DNA of 64,000 nt from assembly GCA_951217055.1 (NCBI GenBank), contig OX578276.1, forward strand, positions 31,829,505 through 31,893,504. The letters are read 5' to 3'. Shown here piece by piece: positions 43,684 to 55,423 of this stretch (within the stretch, counting starts at the first letter, position 1; each line of letters opens with the position of its first letter). Source of the DNA: Gerris lacustris. Lineage: Eukaryota; Arthropoda; Insecta; Hemiptera; Gerridae. The position numbers were made by a program, and so were the translations under genes. The notes beneath the pieces are model-generated. The model made no database searches and had not been told where the DNA came from. It was given only the letters and a program-made list of their open reading frames with translations.

Positions 43684-44298
43684 AACGTGCCACATAGAAC
43701 TGATACCTTCGTTCAGTATGCTGCTATCTGTCCTAAGAGCTGAGATGCTTAGAACACCTTAGCATCTTTGTTAGCTCACCTGGACCCTCAAAAGATAGAT
43801 AAATTATCAAAGTCCATAGGTAATTAATAAGTCAGAGGCCAACATCTTAATTTTGAAAATACAATCCACATTTCTGTTTTTAAATTATAAGGGAGAAGTT
43901 CTATTTTTTATTTCTATCAATAATTACAGTGTTCGCTATCTTATCTTTTGTCGAAGTGCTAATGAACACATTTTTTTTTTCTTTGAGTTCAATATTAACA
44001 TTATCTACTTTTTAAAACATTTTATTTTTCTATTTTTAGGCTAAGAATATTAAAATTAATTCGAATATTGTTGAATAAATTAATACCTATGTAAAACGTT
44101 TAAAAAAGATAAAAAAAAATAAAAATTATTATAAATAAATCATAGAGATAGTACTTGGATGACATATTCAGAATTATCTTCTTTTTTTTTCTTGAAAATT
44201 TGTACACATTTTCATTGAAATGGGTGGTTTTATTGAAAGTGGTTTAGGCTCCACGTTTATATTGAGACGACAAACGAGTAACGGTCCAAATAAATTAG
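43683..44298. other. No recognisable feature
   Basis: AT-rich sequence without supported features. Confidence 0.4.
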
Positions 44299-44590
44299 GG
44301 GAGCTAGCGTGGCCGTGTGGTTTAAACCACGTCTGCTCAGCCATCAATGGATCAGGAGGTCGGGGTTCAATCCCTCACCGTGATACTCTGATTCACATGG
44401 CTCACTAATGATCACATCATACTGATCATACTCGCTTCGGCGGTACTATGTACAGAGGTATGATGGTGTGAAGTGGCTGGAACTCTCTACCACGGGGCTA
44501 GTAAAAAGGGCCCGAATGAAGGCCTAATTGCTAGGTTCTAACAAGTGGTTCGTCATACACGTACCTTACTACTTATACTACTACGGCCCA
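44299..44590 (+). mobile_element. tRNA-derived SINE (Ser/Leu-like head)
   Basis: GGGAGCTAGCGTGGCCGTGT includes an A-box-like TGGCCGTGTGG (44310-44320), and B box GGTTCAATCCC lies at 44364-44374. The TGGCCG(A/T)GTGG form is characteristic of serine/leucine tRNAs. The body includes CTCGCTTCGGCGGTACTATG and GGAACTCTCTACCACGGGGC. An internal Pol III promoter is implied. There is no acceptor stem, so it is not a functional tRNA gene. Confidence 0.7.
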
Positions 44591-44856
44591 AATAACAGAT
44601 TTGGATGTAAACGGACCATGAACGTCTAAATCCTTCTTACATTTTGATGCATCACAATTCTTGCTCTCTATGATATAATACTTCCTATAAGCAAAAGTAT
44701 AAATTGGAACCAAAATTAAATCTTTATACTTGGAAAATAGACGTTTCCTGAGAAAGCAACTTGTATGCGGTTCGAGTAGTATTTAAAATAACTAAATTTG
44801 CAACTACAGAGAGTAAAAATATAATATTTGTCGAAAACGATTCCGGCTTTTTTTTT

Positions 44857-45274
44857 TATCTCCAGTAGGGAGAATAAGTTATGATTTTGGATTAGTTTAG
44901 AGGGGCTAAAGTAAGTCTTTTCTTCCCTGAACTCAAAACGTAGGGAGAAAAAGTAAAAGTAGGAAGAAAAAGTAAAACCAGGGAGAAAAAGAAGGATTGC
45001 CAAATTAATAATTTTATAAATAGTAGGGAATGAATGGCTAATGTAGTGAAGTTGTTGAAATCAGGTTAGCGACACTTGCTTTTTTGTAATTTGCGCTTAT
45101 CTTTGTTTAAACCTGCGTCTAAATACCCTTCTATTTGAGTTTAATTGCAATTCTTATTTGTTTTTAATATTGAATCTGATATATTTACTATTAAAAGTGC
45201 TAACAATTATTGTTATTTATTAAAGTAATAAATAAAAACTGTGCAATGGTTATGTTTTCTCCCTACTGGAGATA
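44857..45274. mobile_element. Family I MITE, 418 bp
   Basis: Perfect 18-bp terminal inverted repeat TATCTCCAGTAGGGAGAA, extended by flanking TTTT/AAAA. There is no ORF. A related element lies at 49422-50011, and partial edges appear at 21375-21560, 45255-45440 and 58575-58690. Confidence 0.75.
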
Positions 45275-45440
45275 AAATTAATATTGTATGTACCTCGGGA
45301 GTAAAGAGCTATTATTCGCCTTGCTATAATTATCTCCCTCGGCTATGCCTCGGAATTTAGAGACTATGGTTCCTTCGGCTTTGCCTCAAGAACCAACTTA
45401 TTCGCTCAGGGAAATTTTAGCTTACTTTACTCCCTAGGTG
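45275..45440. repeat. Family I-associated edge sequence
   Basis: It contains CCTCGGGAGTAAAGAGC, CTCGGCTATGCCTCGG, CTTCGGCTTTGCCTCAAG and TTTACTCCCTAGGTGC. Similar CTCC(C/T)...GGTAC motifs flank the other family I copies. Confidence 0.45.
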
Positions 45441-45469
45441 CATAAATATAACTATTTTATTTAAACAAT

Positions 45470-45760
45470 CTAAAATGTTTTCCATTTAAATACAAATCTA
45501 GCCATATAAGCATTTTCCCGGGAAAAATATAGTTTCCGAGATATTTTATAAAAATAAAATTAATTGTAAAGGGTGAGAGGTCGGGTTCGATTCTCCGCCA
45601 GAGAGGAATTATTTTTATGGTAAAACTTAATATGTTGAATAATAAATAAATGTAACTGTGAAACCCCGAACAACTAATAAATGGAAAACATTAGACCAAG
45701 AAATTATGTATATGAGGTGGTTTAGTGTGAGTTTATGAGACAGGTCTATATTTTAGGGCT
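45470..45760 (-). repeat. Family B repeat, partial
   Basis: It contains TTTCCATTTAAATACAAATC, TTTTCCCGGGAAAAATATAG and GGTCGGGTTCGATTCTCCGC (B-box-like), then AATGGAAAACATTAGACC and ATATGAGGTGGTTTAG. The hairpin half is missing. Confidence 0.65.
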
Positions 45761-46651
45761 CAGCAACCCTAAATTTATTGCCATCTTGGTTTATTATTTG
45801 TATATATGTTTTTACTATATTTTATCGACAACGGTCCAGTAGTTGTCTCAATACGTGTCGTAAGTTGTAAGTTCAATGAACTTTATACGATAAAATCTAT
45901 CTTTGCATTTTTAAACTCTGTTCAAAATTGAACCTTTATAAATGAATAATATTGAAATTAATCTAATTAATAATTCATATCACTAAATTAGAGTTGCAGA
46001 TGAAGAATGACAAAAAGATAAAAATTCACTTCATATTATTTTAATTTATTTTAATGCATTCTAATAATATGTTTTATTAATTTCTAAAGTAAATCATTAT
46101 AGTGCTATAAGAGAATATACTGCGTTATCTTCTTATCTTAAAATGAGACTATTTAGTATCAACTATATTTGTAATCAATGTATCAAGCATTGCATAATTT
46201 CTCATTTAATTCTTATTTCTTAATGATTGTTATCAATCAATTAATATTATCTTTTCCGCATTTGTAAAAATACAAATTTTATTATATGGATTTGTGGTCT
46301 CGGTCTCAAATCTTTTTGTTTTAAGGGCCGGATCTGGATAGAATTGTCTGCAGTGTTCACCCTAAGGTATCGATCCAAAATAGGGTCGGGAAATTTCGAG
46401 AAAATATAATAAGTAAATATGATCAATGGAATTAAAATAGGTATGTACATTTAATTTAATAAAGTAAAAATAATAAAATTGTTTTGATAAATTCAAAAGA
46501 ATAAAGGAATGTTTTTAGGAAAAGATAATAACTAGTGTACTTAAAAGGATTACAAAAATAAAGCGACAAAATAAGGGCCAATGACAACGAGGAGTAATAA
46601 AAACTTCCTACAAGCTTTAAGCTCAAGCTAGAATTTTGTGTATAACGTGTC
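45761..46651. other. No recognisable feature
   Basis: AT-rich; short ORFs show no family features. Confidence 0.4.
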
Positions 46652-47090
46652 TTTTGGTGCCTTATTAAGAATATGTGGCCGGCTAAGTTCGTCTGCGGGA
46701 CATAGCTTGGCAATAAGCATTTGAAACAAATACAAACCGGCGGAGAGCGGCCATGTCTCGAAATTTTTGGTGGACAATGTGATTTTCATGATCCAGAGTA
46801 CGAAATTAGTTAGTAGACCAATAATCAAGTTGATGGTAGTTTGTTACTTAATAGGTGACCTATTTGATTTCGAGGAATATTTGACTAACTATTAAGTGGA
46901 AAACTACCATGAACTTGATTATTAGTCTACTAAGTTCGTACACAGGTTCATGAAAATCACATTGTCCACCAAAAAGGGCAAGGCGTAGCCGCTCTCCACC
47001 GTTTTTTTTTTTTTTTTTTAAATGCCTATAGCCAAGCCAAGTCCCGCTGACGAACTTAGCCGACCACATATTCTTAAAAGGCAGGTGCCT
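46652..47090. repeat. Foldback element, arms about 190 bp
   Basis: TTTTGGTGCCTTATTAAGAA and TATGTGGCCGGCTAAGTTCG at the left appear inverted at the right (CGAACTTAGCCGACCACATA, TTCTTAAAAGGCAGGTGCC). The inner arms share TGGACAATGTGATTTTCATG and ACTACCAT...TTGATTATTAGTCTACTAA-type blocks, and meet near 46870. A poly(T) run of about 18 lies in the right arm. Confidence 0.8.
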
Positions 47091-47380
47091 CCCTAAAAGA
47101 GGATGATTTAAATAGAGAGTTGTGTAGTGTAGAACAAGGTGCCTCCCTAAAATAGGATTATTTGAATAGAGAGTTGTGTAGTGTAGAACGAGATGCCTCC
47201 CTAAAAGAGAATGATTTGAATAGAGAGTTGTTTAGTGTAGAACCAGGTGCCTCCCTAAAAGAGAATGATTTGAATAGAGAGTTGTTTAGTGTAGAACCAG
47301 GTGCCTCCCTAAAAGAGAATGATTTGAATAGAGAGTTGTGTAGTGGAGAACCGGGTGCCTTTCTATCCCATTCTATACTT
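47084..47380 (+). repeat. 54-bp tandem repeat, about 5.5 units
   Basis: Units start at 47084, 47138, 47192, 47246, 47300 and 47354 with a constant 54-bp period (18 codons). Each carries GGTGCCTCCCTAAAAGAG and AATAGAGAGTTGT. From 47162 the frame encodes repeats of NRELFSVEPGASLKENDL; an in-frame TAG in the second unit closes the frame upstream. I have no evidence that it is translated. Confidence 0.85.
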
Positions 47381-47520
47381 AAAAGCCCTGGACATATCCA
47401 TTTTAACTATTATAAATGTATCATTTCACTACACAAAAACTTCTACTTGGCAAGTTGAAATTTTACATACATGTTTCAATAATACATTATAGTATAAAAT
47501 TTAATCGAAACATATCTCTT
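47380..47520 (+). repeat. Family H fragment
   Basis: TGTATCATTTCACTACACAA, CAAGTTGAAATTTTACATAC and ATGTTTCAAT match the corresponding part of 50990-51060. Confidence 0.5.
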
Positions 47521-47695
47521 CATTTGAGTGGTAACATGATCAAGGAAGGGGGGGGGGAGGAAGAAGGAGTAGAAGTGTAAGCACATCAGAAATATAACAA
47601 CTGGTGGAGTAAAAGGAATAGAGCGAAAATTATTGTAGTCTTTTTTACCGGGACTGAAAAAACATTATCAATTACACCTATTCGACGAATACATG

Positions 47696-47697
<2 letters not shown>

Positions 47698-47745
<48 letters not shown>
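47698..47745. repeat. (AT)n microsatellite
   Basis: About 48 bp of AT repeats. Confidence 0.95.
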
Positions 47746-47748
<3 letters not shown>

Positions 47749-48261
47749 TTTTGTGTATTGAGACGTCTTTTTACAAATCATACATTTTGGCGTCCTCATG
47801 AAATAACAACATTTTTAATAATTTGCTTTCAATTATAAGGTACTGCGGGTTAATATAGAGTTTTGATCGCAAAAAATTTTAATATATATGTTTATTAGCA
47901 ATATACATTTTCTCATAACTCCGCTTATATTTTTACACCATTATGACAACTTTTTAAATTACCGCCGATGTGGCACTATATGTATATTCTGTCCACTGAT
48001 AAGTTAATATCACGTCCAACTCTATATACTTTTAGTAAACTGCACCAATAAGACGTCCAGCGGTGTTGCCAAATCTTAATTCATTTTTATTAGGTATATA
48101 GTCCAGCCGTCGTATACTTAACCTTCGAGCGCTCGCGCCTTTTGTACACAAGAACACTCGCGTGGGGGTACTTACACCGCCATCAGTTTTAAATAGTGTT
48201 ATACTCTTATGCATTGCTATTAGGGGTAAATTTATCAAAACTTAATTAAAACATAAAAAAA
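47746..48261. other. No recognisable feature
   Basis: AT-rich; the minus-strand short ORF at 48032-48238 has no family features. Confidence 0.35.
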
Positions 48262-48835
48262 TAGACTGCCAATTAGTGTGGCACAAAGCTTCCTCGCATC
48301 CTATCATGTACTATAACAATTATTGTTATATTACTTTATTGTTATATTGTTTATTTGTAAAAACTATTAATAGTTTTAGCGATCTTTAACACTTCAAAGC
48401 GGTGTCACTGTTGGTTTTACTAAAACATTGTATTTGAAGAAAATGTTTGTCTCATTGAATAGATGAAGTTAGATTTTATCCCCGACCTAAAATTCCAATT
48501 TTAAATTTAAAGTTCACGTTTACGCGAGCGTTGCTCGTGAAAGCTTGGACGGATTACGTTGTCCAACGAACTCGTCCTGGGTATTGGTAAAATGACCATG
48601 TCTACCAAATTTCATCAAAATCGGTCGACATTTACTCAAGTTATCTTCGCACGTTTCATAATTCGCGGACACACAGACCGATAGACAGACAGACAGACAG
48701 ACACGAGACCAAAAATGTTCCCTGATGTCTGAAACGGATTTTTGTCTAGGAAATTTTGAAATCGGAGGCATAAAAGTTTTTCGTTGTCAAAAGTGAACAC
48801 AATGCTTCCGTTACCTTCGGTAAGCTCGAAAGCAA
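48262..48835 (+). repeat. Family A repeat, first of a tandem pair
   Basis: It runs from AATAGACTGCCAATTAGTGT to the hairpin GCTTCCGTTACCTTCGGTAA...CGAAAGC. CAGACAGACAGACAGACACG lies at about 48687-48706. Confidence 0.85.
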
Positions 48836-49375
48836 TAGACTGCCAATTAGTGTGGCACATAGCTTCCTCGCATCCTATCGTGTACTTTATTGTTATATTA
48901 ACATTAAAATCAATGTTAAATGTTAATTTTAATAAAATTATTGTTATATTACTTTATTGTTATATTGTTTATTGTGTAAAAACTATTAATAGTTTTAGCG
49001 ATCTTTATCACTTCATAGCTGTGTCGCTGTTGGTTTTACTAAAAAATGTATTTGAAAAAAATGTTTGTCTCATTGAATAGATGAAGTTAAATTTGTTTCC
49101 CGTCCTAAAATTCCAATTTTAAATTTGAAGTTCACTTTTACGCGAGCGTTACTCGTGAACGCTTGAACGGATAACATTGTCCACCGAACTCGTCCTGGGC
49201 ATTGGTAAAATGAACATGTCTACCAAATTTCATCAAAATCGGTCGACATTTACTCAAGTTGTCGTCACACTTTTCATAATTCGCGGACTCACAGACCGAC
49301 AGACAGACAGACACGAGACCAAAATTGTTCCCTGATGTCTGAAACGGATTTCTGCCTAGGAATTTTTAAGTTAAT
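48836..49375 (+). repeat. Family A repeat, second of a tandem pair
   Basis: The first base follows the previous hairpin directly (AATAGACTGCCAATTAGTGT again). The copy stops at TCTGCCTAGGAATTTTTAAG before its own hairpin. Direct head-to-tail joining without spacer fits rolling-circle-type replication or unequal exchange. Confidence 0.8.
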
Positions 49376-49421
49376 TATCGCGAGGGTGCAAGTAATTTTT
49401 ACTCCCAAGGTACGTACAAGA

Positions 49422-50011
49422 TTTTACCTCCAGAAGGAAGAAACAAATATGGAAAGATTTTAATTTTAAATTACCATATTCAACAAAAAATATAGTTAGA
49501 TATAATATTAACAATTCTCTAAATAAGTTTAATCACGTTAAATTATAGATAATAATTATTTGAATTTCAATGCTAAAATTAAATGGGAGAATCAGCTGGA
49601 AGCTGAGTCTGAGTCGTGTATATTGAATGGTGCTGACAATTGATGTATTTAAATATGGATTAGTTAATCTACATTTAGAAATTATGTTTCCACTTTTAAC
49701 TTGTTTGTTTCTTTTACTGATGAATCACTGTGGCAACTGTGGAGGTTACATGACATGTGTGAAGATGACATTATAGATTTCGACATTAAACAAAAGTTAG
49801 TAAATGAAATGTGTATTAATACCAACCTAATTCACTTGTGCTTTATCTAGGGCAACACTGGAGGGAATCATGAACTTTCATGATTACTCCCTTACTTATT
49901 TTTCACTACTCCCTGTTTAACCCGACCACCCGGTCGGGTTAAACAATGAGTAACTTCCTTCCCTATAAACTAAGGAGGAAAGATAAATTTTTCTCCCCGC
50001 TGGAGGTAAAA
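49422..50011. mobile_element. Family I MITE, 590 bp
   Basis: Ends TTTTACCTCCAGAAGGAAGA and its inexact reverse complement TTCTCCCCGCTGGAGGTAAA. It contains a 12-bp-stem hairpin at 49916-49943. Related to 44857-45274. Confidence 0.6.
49916..49943. repeat. Short perfect hairpin, 12-bp stem
   Basis: TTTAACCCGACC-ACCC-GGTCGGGTTAAA: a GC-rich stem in an AT-rich setting, inside a family I element. Confidence 0.85.
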
Positions 50012-50034
50012 ATTATTTTATATGAATGATAAAA

Positions 50035-50170
50035 TTGTGGACAGACTGACGGACAAACTCGAACCAGAAATGTTTCCTGGTGAGTGCAACGGATTTCTGT
50101 ATTGGAATTTTTGAAATCGAAATTGGAGACATAAAAATGTTCGTTCTTCGGAACGATCGCATAGCTTCAA
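50035..50170 (+). repeat. Family A fragment near the hairpin end
   Basis: GACAGACTGACGGACAAACT, GAAATGTTTCCTGG, TTCGTTCTTCGGAACGATCG and CATAGCTTC; it stops before the hairpin. Confidence 0.6.
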
Positions 50171-50788
50171 TTCAAAAATAAATCAATAACACTGCCCAAA
50201 TATATACGTGAATAAATCATGTTCTCGTTTTCTTCCATTAAAACTCGGTGTAAGGGGCGGCTTTTTTTATACTAATTTGTGAAATTCACATTATTACTTT
50301 TACACAACATATTGAGAATTTGTTTAATATTAAGTAATTAATTTTTATCATAACCTTAAGAAAAAGGCCGGTATTTTTGCAAATACCGGGTATATGATTA
50401 TAATTATTATGTGTTTATGACAGTGCAATAAACATTTAAATCCAATATATAGTACCGTTAAATTGATGCGTGTAATATTTAATTATTTTATTAATTAGGC
50501 TAATAAATAAATAATTTTAAATAAATTATTAATTTCCCCTTTGTTCAATCACTCTTAAAAGAGAAAGCTAAATACATAATATAAGCAATAAGCAAAGTCA
50601 ATTGACAGAGATGTATGTAGATATGACTAGTTAAGTTTAAGGGACACATTTCCTTATCAAGTAAAGCTAATTCATATTCACATCAGATTAGATAAGATCT
50701 CTACAAAACTCGTAATCAAATTATACTTTTCGTCACAATCTTCCCAGATTTTATATCTACTACTATTTGTACTCAAATAATAATATTA
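50171..50788. other. No recognisable feature
   Basis: AT-rich; CCGGTATTTTTGCAAATACC GG-type short palindrome near 50368-50390, nothing else. Confidence 0.4.
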
Positions 50789-51435
50789 CTAGGCATCGCG
50801 TGGCTCTATCATTGAAGCGAGCGTAATGGAATAAATATTAGATAGTTAATCATGATGAGTTGATATTATAAGAATATGCAAGTAATAGAGAGTCGTGCAG
50901 TGGGGGAGAAGGGTTAATTCTACTATTCCTTAACTCTTCTACACGTCCCGGCCATTCCACTTCAAACTTCAATTATGTATTATATAAATTGTATCACTTC
51001 GATGCGCAAAAACTACTGTATGTATCAAGTTGAAATTTTACATGCCTATTTCCATTGAGATTTAGATGGTGTATATGAAGTTTTATTAAAATCGTTACCT
51101 TAGAACGTAAGATATCGGTAAAAAGGTTGTTTCCTTTATTTTAAACGTTTAGGCCAGCTTTAATAGTTTTAGCGATCTTTATTAATTCATAGCGGTGCCG
51201 TTGTTGGTTTTACTAAAAAATGTTATTTGTAAAAAATGTTTGTCTCATCGAATAGGCGATGATAGAATTTTTTCCCGTCCTGAAATTCCAATTTTAAATT
51301 TGAAGCTCACGTTTACGAACTTAGCCCGAATATTAGTAAAAGGATCATGTATACCAAATTTCAACTAAATCGGTCAACTTTTACTCAGGTTATCGTCGGA
51401 CACGTAAACGTTAGACACAGACAAATCGCTGGCTT
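50789..51435 (+). repeat. Family H repeat, left member of an inverted pair
   Basis: It starts CTAGGCATCGCGTGGCTCTA and ATTGAAGCGAGCGTAATGG, and contains TTAGAACGTAAGATATCGGT, ATAGCGGTGCCGTTGTTGGT and TTTTTTCCCGTCCTGAAATT. It stops near GACACAGACAAATCGCTGG without the hairpin end. Confidence 0.75.
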
Positions 51436-51632
51436 CTGTACGATTAAGTTAAGTGTAAGGACAGGATATGATAATTAACCGACTTGACTGCCGAGGCAGG
51501 CAATGAATAAATGAGGCAGAAATGTTTCCTTTGCTGCCTTGTTGCATACATTTTATCTAAGGGCGGCAGAAAAATGAAACTGCTAACATATCATCTTTAT
51601 TAATATAACATAGTTAATTACTATGTTACATT

Positions 51633-52162
51633 AATTGAAGCGAGCGTAGCGAGCTTCCTACATTCAACGAAATATGCTCTGTGTCTGTGTGTCTGAAACG
51701 TACGACGATAACTTGAGTAAAAATTGACCGATTTTGATTAAATTTGGTAGACACGTTTATTTTACTAATGCTCAGGACGAGTTCGTTGGACAACTTTGTC
51801 TCGTCACATGGAATTTCAGGACGGGAAAAGATTCTACCATCATCTATTCGATGAGACAAACATTTTTTACAAATAACATTTTTCAGTAAAACCAACAGCG
51901 ACACCGCTATGAATTAATAAAGATCGCTAAAACTATTAAAGCGGACCTAAACGTTTAAAGATTGTGTGGTTAGAGGAATAGTAAGAAGGATATAAGAAGT
52001 ATAGTAAGAATGCAGGGTTGTTCCCTTACTACTAGCCGCTGTACTACTATCATACCATATATCTATCAACTCATCATTATTCATGATTATCTATTTTTTC
52101 AATATTCAATTCATATTTATTACCATACGCTCGCTTCAATGATATAGCCACGCGATGCCTAG
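51633..52162 (-). repeat. Family H repeat, right member of an inverted pair
   Basis: It starts with the hairpin end ATTGAAGCGAGCGTAGCGAG and ends TAGCCACGCGATGCCTAG. With 50789-51435 it makes a 1,374-bp unit whose two outer ends are both the CTAGGCATCGCG end. Confidence 0.75.
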
Positions 52163-52218
52163 TAAGATAATAACATACGTATTAACTAAAATGAATGTTC
52201 ATAAAGAAAAAATAGTAT

Positions 52219-53065
52219 TTAAACAATACAGTGTGGCCTACGGACCCTCGCTGTGTGCTGACTAGCACACACTTGACCTGTTTATTTTATATTTGTAAGG
52301 TTTATTTTGTAAAAATTGTATATTGCCTTTGAACCAATGATACTCATTTATAGAGCTCGTATTTTTATGTTTTGCACATTATATTACTATTACTGCAAAA
52401 TGCATTTTAAGCTTCTGCACGAAGTACAAAAAGAAACCTAATATAACGGCTCTAGCTCTGTCTGTGCGTAGCTTGTTTCTATTAATAAACTACTATAGCT
52501 AGGAACGAAAAATTCAGCACTCAGGTGCATCTCGGCATTTGTGTCAACCGGACACTTTTTCGATTTTTTACACTTAATATTTTCAAGATGGCGGCCAATA
52601 AGGTGGGTGACTAAAAAAAATGTTTTAGACATTTGATATATAACATGTCATATGGTGTCTAAAACATTTTTTTTAGTCTCCCGCCTTATTGGCCGCCATC
52701 TTGAAAATATTAAGAAGGTATTAAGTGTGAAAAATCGAAAAAGTGTCCAGTTGACACAAATGCCGAGATGCACCATCCAGAGCCGTTATATTAGGTTTCT
52801 TTTTGTACTTTGTGCAGAAGCTTAAAACGAAATAAAATCACCATCTATGCAAAGAAATGTATAGTATTGCATCTAATGCACAAACATATGAATTTAATAG
52901 TAAAATGTGCAAAATATAAAAATACGAGCTCTATAAATGAGTATCATTGGTTCAAAGGCAATATACAATTTTTACAAAATAAACCTTACAAATATAAAAT
53001 AAACAGGTCAAGTGTGTGCTAGTCAGCACACAGCGAGGGTCCGTAGGCCACACTGTATTGTTTAA
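52219..53065. repeat. Family K foldback, about 847 bp
   Basis: The outer arms, about 165 bp from TTAAACAATACAGTGTGGCC inward, are inverted copies with about one mismatch. Inner arms around the centre (52640) also pair over AATATTTTCAAGATGGCGGC and AAAAAATGTTTTAGAC. Between them the arms differ in length. The hairpin-like AGCTTCTGCAC...AAAGAAACCT region matches the partial copy at 1-290. Confidence 0.85.
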
Positions 53066-54023
53066 GTAGTACCCTATTGATGGTGTTTTTTAAAATGCTA
53101 AAAAGCTTACTGGGTCTGGGTCTGATATTCTCAAAACACATAAACAAACTTCTGATAAAGTATTTTTTTGCCACTGAACCGGACTACAACCATATAAATA
53201 CATGAAAAAAACATAATTAAAAAAAAGACCATAATTATGAAAAAAACGTATTTTGTGAATAAAAAATAAAATAATATCTTTTTCGAAATTTCCAAAAAGT
53301 GGTATCTTTACTTTTGGTTGAAGAACGAATAAAGCCAAAGAGCTGGTTTTAGTGGTTTAGGAAATTTTATCAGTTTTTTTTTTTATCAAAGGGATTTTTC
53401 TCTAGGATGCGACGTTTCGGAGTTATAAGCGAAAAACTAAAACAACTTCCGATTTTTTATGATTTTCGCCATTTTATTATGGTGAAGCCAAATCCGAAAC
53501 TCGTCAATAATGAGATTTTCAGATTCAGCACCTCAAAAACGTAAAGATCCGTCAAGAAAAATTCTTCAGCAATTTTTTCCTGTCCAAACTACCAAATGAC
53601 TGGACTATTAGAATAGAACTGGCAAGAAAAAAAGTCTAGAAGGTTGATTCACTCACACCTTATCAGAGATACAAGCGTAAAGGGTTTGAATGTTGGAGGT
53701 GGGGTATTGGGCGGCAAAACCTTGCATTGTTGCCCGATCTGCGGAGTTCCGATTATCCGTCGACTGTACAAAAATATACATTTCTAGATATACATTCACA
53801 GCACTACCGCCCCTATAGGAAATAAGTCAAACTAAAAATATACATTTTTTTTCAATTTTCGACCATTATTACTTCCCTCTCAGATTTCAAACATAGCTTA
53901 TTTGAAGCTTTTAGAACGAAATTAACACGGGTTGTAAAGTGACGTCCGGTATACGGAGTTCATATTGTCCCGGACGTCATATTGATGGTAAATCCCTAAT
54001 GTATGGACGTCATAATGGTAGGA

Positions 54024-54024
<1 letters not shown>
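53066..54024. other. No recognisable feature
   Basis: AT-rich; no supported gene or repeat family. Confidence 0.35.

Positions 54025-54073
<49 letters not shown>
54025..54073. repeat. (TA)n microsatellite
   Basis: About 48 bp of TA repeats, followed by broken TA-rich blocks to 54165. Confidence 0.95.
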
Positions 54074-54081
<8 letters not shown>

Positions 54082-54424
54082 TATATAATATATGTATATA
54101 TATATATGTATATATATATTGTGTTAAATATATATATGTATATATATATTGTGTTAAATATATAATGATGGAATATAATTACATCTTTTCTGTTTATACT
54201 CCATGTTATAATTAAAAATTCATATTCTGTAACATTAGATGCCTCAGAAAATATCGAATGACTTGATATACTCGTACACTTGATGTACTCCATAACTTTT
54301 TTTTTTTTTATAAAAGATTAGATTTCATTTTATTTAGTCTTTGTTTTACTTATTAGTTTTGGAATAATAACACGTCTACTTGATTTTGTAAAAAAAAAAA
54401 AGTTTGAAGTTTTTTTTGTTAATT

Positions 54425-54870
54425 TGCATCCGAGCTTACCAAAGGTAACGTAAGGTATGTGATCTTACTGAAGAACGAAACATTTTTATCTCTCCGTTTT
54501 TAAAGCCCCAAGATAAATCTGCCTCAGTAATCATGGAACATTTTTGGTTCCGTGTTTTCTGTCACTCAATTTTTGCGAACCAATATGTCTTAAAAACTGC
54601 TCGTCCTATACAAATGAATTTTAGATAATAGGTCATATTGTAGGTCACATATTAAGTTGAACTGCTGCCTGCGTCCACATGTTTCTCTTCCACATGCGCA
54701 GAAACATACTTTTTTTTTTTTTTTTCACCTATATCTTTAAAAGAACTCATTTGATGTTTATGAAATTTAGATGGTTTGTCGAAAGTTGCCCACAGATAGT
54801 CGCAAATTAGTTTATCCGTCAGCGCTCTTTAAATTTTTCTAAATTGACACTTCAATTCATATAAAATAGT
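54425..54870 (-). repeat. Family A repeat, diverged
   Basis: It runs from the hairpin end TTGCATCCGAGCTTACCAAA...GTAACGTAAGG, via TCTTACTGAAGAACGAAACA, to the shared CCAATTAGTGTGGCCC junction near 54870. Confidence 0.65.
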
Positions 54871-55423
54871 CTGCCAATTAGTGTGGCCCATACTTAGGAT
54901 AATTTTATGCTTTTACACCTATTATTGCTAAATTTATTTTACTTTGCCCTGTTTTTTTATTAAAACTATCAAAATTATTATTTTTTTTTTTTTTACATTG
55001 AATTGAAATTGATCTGGGACTACTTTCGACAAACCATCCAAATTTTATAAAAATCATCAGATGAGTACTTTTGAAGATGAGGTGTAAAGTACTGTATGTT
55101 TGTGCACATGGGGAAGAGAAACATATGGATACACGGTTATGTTATAACCAGAGACGGGACGTTTATGACTTTTATTTTTCCATTTCATGACCTTTATTCT
55201 ATGACTTTTATGACTTTTATTATCCTGTTTTATGACGTTTATTTTAGAAAATCGGTTGTTTTATGACCTTTTAGCCAAAAGTATGACGTTTATTTTCTGT
55301 GAAAATTTAGCCTTTATGTGAAGCATTTCGTTATTTTGGAGGGAAACAGTTCAAAAGAGATTTCAATATTTCATAGATACAAAATTATATTTACAATATA
55401 TGTAATAAATGATAAAAAAAAAA

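Noticed and set aside
47162..47458. 98-codon ORF with an 18-residue repeat as a genuine protein
   Set aside because: The upstream unit has an in-frame stop and the frame ends soon after the array; kept only as a tandem repeat.
53922..54293. ORF with long Tyr-Ile stretches
   Set aside because: It is a translation of a (TA)n tract.
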